Shown here: piece after piece, positions 61,515-64,000 of the stretch
How positions within the stretch are numbered: position 1 is the stretch's first letter
Layout: every line of letters starts with the position of its first letter
From: Sphingobacterium sp. CZ-2
Lineage (GTDB): Bacteria > Bacteroidota > Bacteroidia > Sphingobacteriales > Sphingobacteriaceae
Length of the DNA: 64,000 nt
NCBI RefSeq assembly: GCF_004526235.1
Contig: NZ_CP038159.1
Location: forward strand, 2,418,001-2,482,000
Direction of reading: 5' to 3'
Notes under the pieces: generated by a model
Seen by the model: the letters and a program-made list of their open reading frames with translations, nothing else
Told to the model about the DNA's origin: nothing
Database searches by the model: none
Program-made: the position numbers and the translations under genes

Positions 61515-64000
61515 ATGAGACTACCAATTATTATTGCAATCTGCGCAGCTTGGCTGTGCAGCTATGTTACTGCATTAGCACAAACTCCAAAAATCCAAAA
61601 GGCTAATACCCCAAATTGGTTATTGCCTTCCAGCATTAAACCCCAAGTTGTGGATCTTGACGATATCAGTTTGGGTTATTATTATGAATCGACGATAGAT
61701 CAGGTCCACCTAGGACAACAAACTTCCTATTATAAGGAAGTAAAAGTAATCACCGATGATTCGGGGATTGAATATGCCGGACAAGTGAATGTCAATTTTG
61801 ATCCAACCTACCAACGGTTGGTTTTTCATGAAGTTCAGATCTTGAGGGGTAACCAGGTATTAGACCGTTTGGATATTTCCCGGTTTCGGGTCCTGGCCAC
61901 CGAAACCGATTTAAGTCGATTTCTTTACAACGGTACCTATACTGCCCATCTTATTCTCGATGATTTAAGAAAGGGGGATAAGATCCAAATCGCTTATTCC
62001 TTGATCGGATTTAACCCCGTCTTTGGCGGTAAATATTCTGGCGAATATTATTTTACCTCCGGGGAGCCGATGGGTAAGGCACAGGTGGTGTATATTGTGC
62101 CTGATTCCCGAAAACTTAATATCCGCCGGTTGAATGATGTTCCGGTAGAGAAAACTAAAAAGCAGGGCGGTCTCACCTATATCTATTGGGATTTTCACCC
62201 GAGTGTTTCCGATGAATATATCCCAACGACACCAAGTTGGTTTAGCCAATCAGGTAAATTGGAAGTCTCCGAATTTTCCACTTGGCAAGAAGTATCGGAT
62301 TGGGCCACGAAGGTCAATCCGATTCCAACAATCAAAGCAGGATCACCCATTGCTAAATTTGTGGATGAACAATGGGCGAAAGCCAAAGGGAATAAAGAAA
62401 CCTTTTTGGAGTACTGTTTAAATTTTGTGCAGGATGAAGTCAGGTATATGGGTATCGAAATGGGGGAGCATTCCCACCTTGCCCATGCTCCAGAAAAAGT
62501 ATTTAATCAGCGGTATGGCGATTGTAAGGATAAATCCCTCTTGCTGGCGGCAATGTTGAAATATAAAAACATCAAGTCTTCCCTTGTTTTAGCGAATACC
62601 TACCAGGATAAAGAATTGAACAAGCGCTTACCTAGTCCATACGCTTTCAACCATATGGTCATTCGCGTGGATATGGAGGGGCATAATAAATTCTTGGACC
62701 CAACCATTAGCCATCAAGGATCTTTGCCTTTAGATCGCTTCTTTCCTTATTATGGCGAAGTGTTAGTGCTTAATGAGGGGAACAAATTAATGGAAGTTCC
62801 AAAACCAAACGGCCAAGAGATGATAGTGGAGGATATCATCCATATGATATTGGGTGATAAGGTTCGTCTGGATGTAATGACAATCTATAAAGGTAGTCAG
62901 GCGGATGAGATGCGGGCTAACCTCAAACAATCTTCTAAAAATCAATTACAGAAGGATTACGAAAACTATTATGAGGAATTATATCAGGATGTAAAACGGA
63001 TTAAGCCTTTAACCATCCAGGATGATAGGAAGAAAAATGAGATCATTGTGATGGAAAGTTACGAGATCGATGATTTCTTTATCCAGGAAGAAGGTAATCA
63101 ACGGAAAATGGTGCCTGCCTATGCCAAGACAATTTATGATCGTTTGCCCCAGGTAGAAAATAAGGTGAAGGCTCCAATCGCTGTCCCTTTTCCGATTAAA
63201 ATTTCCCATACGGTGAAGATCATCAACAAGGATAATAAACCATTAAGTTATTTTCAGGAAAAAATAAATGGATCCAGCGATTATTATCAGTTGGATCATG
63301 AGGTGTATACCCAAGAAGATACCTTAGTTTCTACCAATATAATGGAATTCTATGATAGCTTTCTTCCAGCAGAAGAAGCATTGATCTACGCAAAAGATTA
63401 TGAAAAAAGCAATATACCGCTTTGGTATAGCTTCTATTTAAACGACGATGGAAGTCTTTATGTGAATACTGTTTTGGAAGGTATAAATGTTAATTTTTGG
63501 GCGTTTGCATATTTTTTCCTGATCATTCTGCTAACGATAGGTTTTATCTACATAAAATACAATAAATCGAAACCTTTCCTTCGGACCAACGATCCTTCAT
63601 TGCCGATCTATACGGGTATTGGGGGGTGGATGATCGTTGTTCTGATCGGGGTCATCCTTGCTCCGTTACTTTCCCTATCTAATCTTTTTTCGCACGATTC
63701 CGTTCTTATGGAAAAATCCTGGGCAGCAATCGAATTTCAACCAAAGGCTGATCAATTACCTTTATGGTTATTTCAAGGTTTTTCATTAACTTTTTCAGCA
63801 ATAGCCCTTACCTTCACTGTCTATCTTGTTATTATCTTTTTCCAGAGACGGGATATATTTCCACAGACATTTATAATTTTTAGAATTTCCATGTTGGTGT
63901 TTATCATTATTCACCTTTTCTTTTTGTATAAATTCAAACTTGGTGCTCAAACCTATATTCCTAAATTCATTGGAGACATGATTGGGACCTTGCTTATCGT
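61515..64000 (+). CDS. DUF3857 / transglutaminase-like protein (truncated by window end)
   Basis: At least 828 residues, frame open to the window end. A signal peptide (about 1-22, AALCSYVTALA-type) is followed by a DUF3857 domain (about 45-230), then a transglutaminase-like core with the catalytic Cys in QRYGDCKDKSLLL, His in YAFNHMVIRVD and Asp in KFLDPTISH, and a C-terminal part with several membrane helices from about residue 655 (starting near 63490). The family occurs in Bacteroidota with unknown substrates. The stop codon is beyond 64000. Confidence 0.88.
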   Translation, partial: MRLPIIIAICAAWLCSYVTALAQTPKIQKANTPNWLLPSSIKPQVVDLDDISLGYYYESTIDQVHLGQQTSYYKEVKVITDDSGIEYAGQVNVNFDPTYQRLVFHEVQILRGNQVLDRLDISRFRVLATETDLSRFLYNGTYTAHLILDDLRKGDKIQIAYSLIGFNPVFGGKYSGEYYFTSGEPMGKAQVVYIVPDSRKLNIRRLNDVPVEKTKKQGGLTYIYWDFHPSVSDEYIPTTPSWFSQSGKLEVSEFSTWQEVSDWATKVNPIPTIKAGSPIAKFVDEQWAKAKGNKETFLEYCLNFVQDEVRYMGIEMGEHSHLAHAPEKVFNQRYGDCKDKSLLLAAMLKYKNIKSSLVLANTYQDKELNKRLPSPYAFNHMVIRVDMEGHNKFLDPTISHQGSLPLDRFFPYYGEVLVLNEGNKLMEVPKPNGQEMIVEDIIHMILGDKVRLDVMTIYKGSQADEMRANLKQSSKNQLQKDYENYYEELYQDVKRIKPLTIQDDRKKNEIIVMESYEIDDFFIQEEGNQRKMVPAYAKTIYDRLPQVENKVKAPIAVPFPIKISHTVKIINKDNKPLSYFQEKINGSSDYYQLDHEVYTQEDTLVSTNIMEFYDSFLPAEEALIYAKDYEKSNIPLWYSFYLNDDGSLYVNTVLEGINVNFWAFAYFFLIILLTIGFIYIKYNKSKPFLRTNDPSLPIYTGIGGWMIVVLIGVILAPLLSLSNLFSHDSVLMEKSWAAIEFQPKADQLPLWLFQGFSLTFSAIALTFTVYLVIIFFQRRDIFPQTFIIFRISMLVFIIIHLFFLYKFKLGAQTYIPKFIGDMIGTLLI

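Overview
The window reads as a contiguous piece of chromosome from a Bacteroidota bacterium, most likely family Sphingobacteriaceae (Sphingobacterium-like). This rests on SusC-type TonB receptors with a carboxypeptidase-like N-terminal domain, many lipoproteins, Bacteroidota-type promoters (TTTG / TAnnTTTG), few Shine-Dalgarno sequences, moderate AT richness, and housekeeping genes typical of the group. No rRNA, tRNA, CRISPR array, prophage or plasmid origin was seen. The assignment is inference; no database search was possible.

Layout. 1-2543: end of an Mla/MCE lipid transport operon (permease tail, ATPase, MCE protein) plus an RluA pseudouridine synthase. 2623-7749: a small CAMC membrane protein, a palindromic repeat cluster, a DUF4286 gene, an S9-peptidase-like lipoprotein that has lost its catalytic Ser and His, and a histidine kinase/response regulator pair. 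7887-12806: greA, HIT protein, DedA, two tandem inorganic pyrophosphatases, a CNNM/CorC-type protein and rsmE. 12840-15448: a tight three-gene FtsX-type ABC locus whose permease carries a large histidine-rich insert, probably for zinc or another metal. 15704-19830: a beta-rich lipoprotein and a TonB receptor, followed by a complete IS1182-type element (19858-21672). 21712-25606: nucleoside-type MFS transporter, bifunctional nuclease, etfAB. 25763-31523: TPR protein, NlpE-like lipoprotein, repeat cluster, cysteine desulfurase, lnt, PH-SHOCT protein, rsmI, thioesterase. 31866-35736: TonB receptor plus beta-propeller phytase, a phytate-scavenging pair. 35908-43917: DUF819 protein, two Gfo/Idh/MocA oxidoreductases, and a secreted GH2 beta-galactosidase with a discoidin-like C-terminus. 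44052-49292: queE, Crp/Fnr regulator, cupin, and thrS-infC-rpmI-rplT with a structured leader and a TTG-started infC. 49726-61455: a DeoR regulator divergent from a nine-gene catabolic locus (two MFS transporters, FAD oxidoreductase, Tat-type EEP phosphoesterase, 2-hydroxyacid dehydrogenase, two FGGY kinases, histidine phosphatase, exported GDPD). 61515-64000: a DUF3857/transglutaminase protein cut by the window end.

The most unusual points are these. (i) A dispersed palindromic repeat (core CCTCGCAATGACG) occupies four gaps, all between convergent genes, always in the same orientation with extra truncated right arms on the same side; one copy is itself split by a second repeat family. (ii) One right arm of the same repeat lies in frame inside the EEP phosphoesterase gene and continues into eight 18-nt units coding hexapeptides, so a noncoding repeat seems to have become protein. 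(iii) A putative metal transporter has its His-rich metal trap built into the permease. (iv) The DeoR-controlled polyol/phosphodiester locus combines exported phosphodiesterases with two different sugar kinases and has no assigned substrate.
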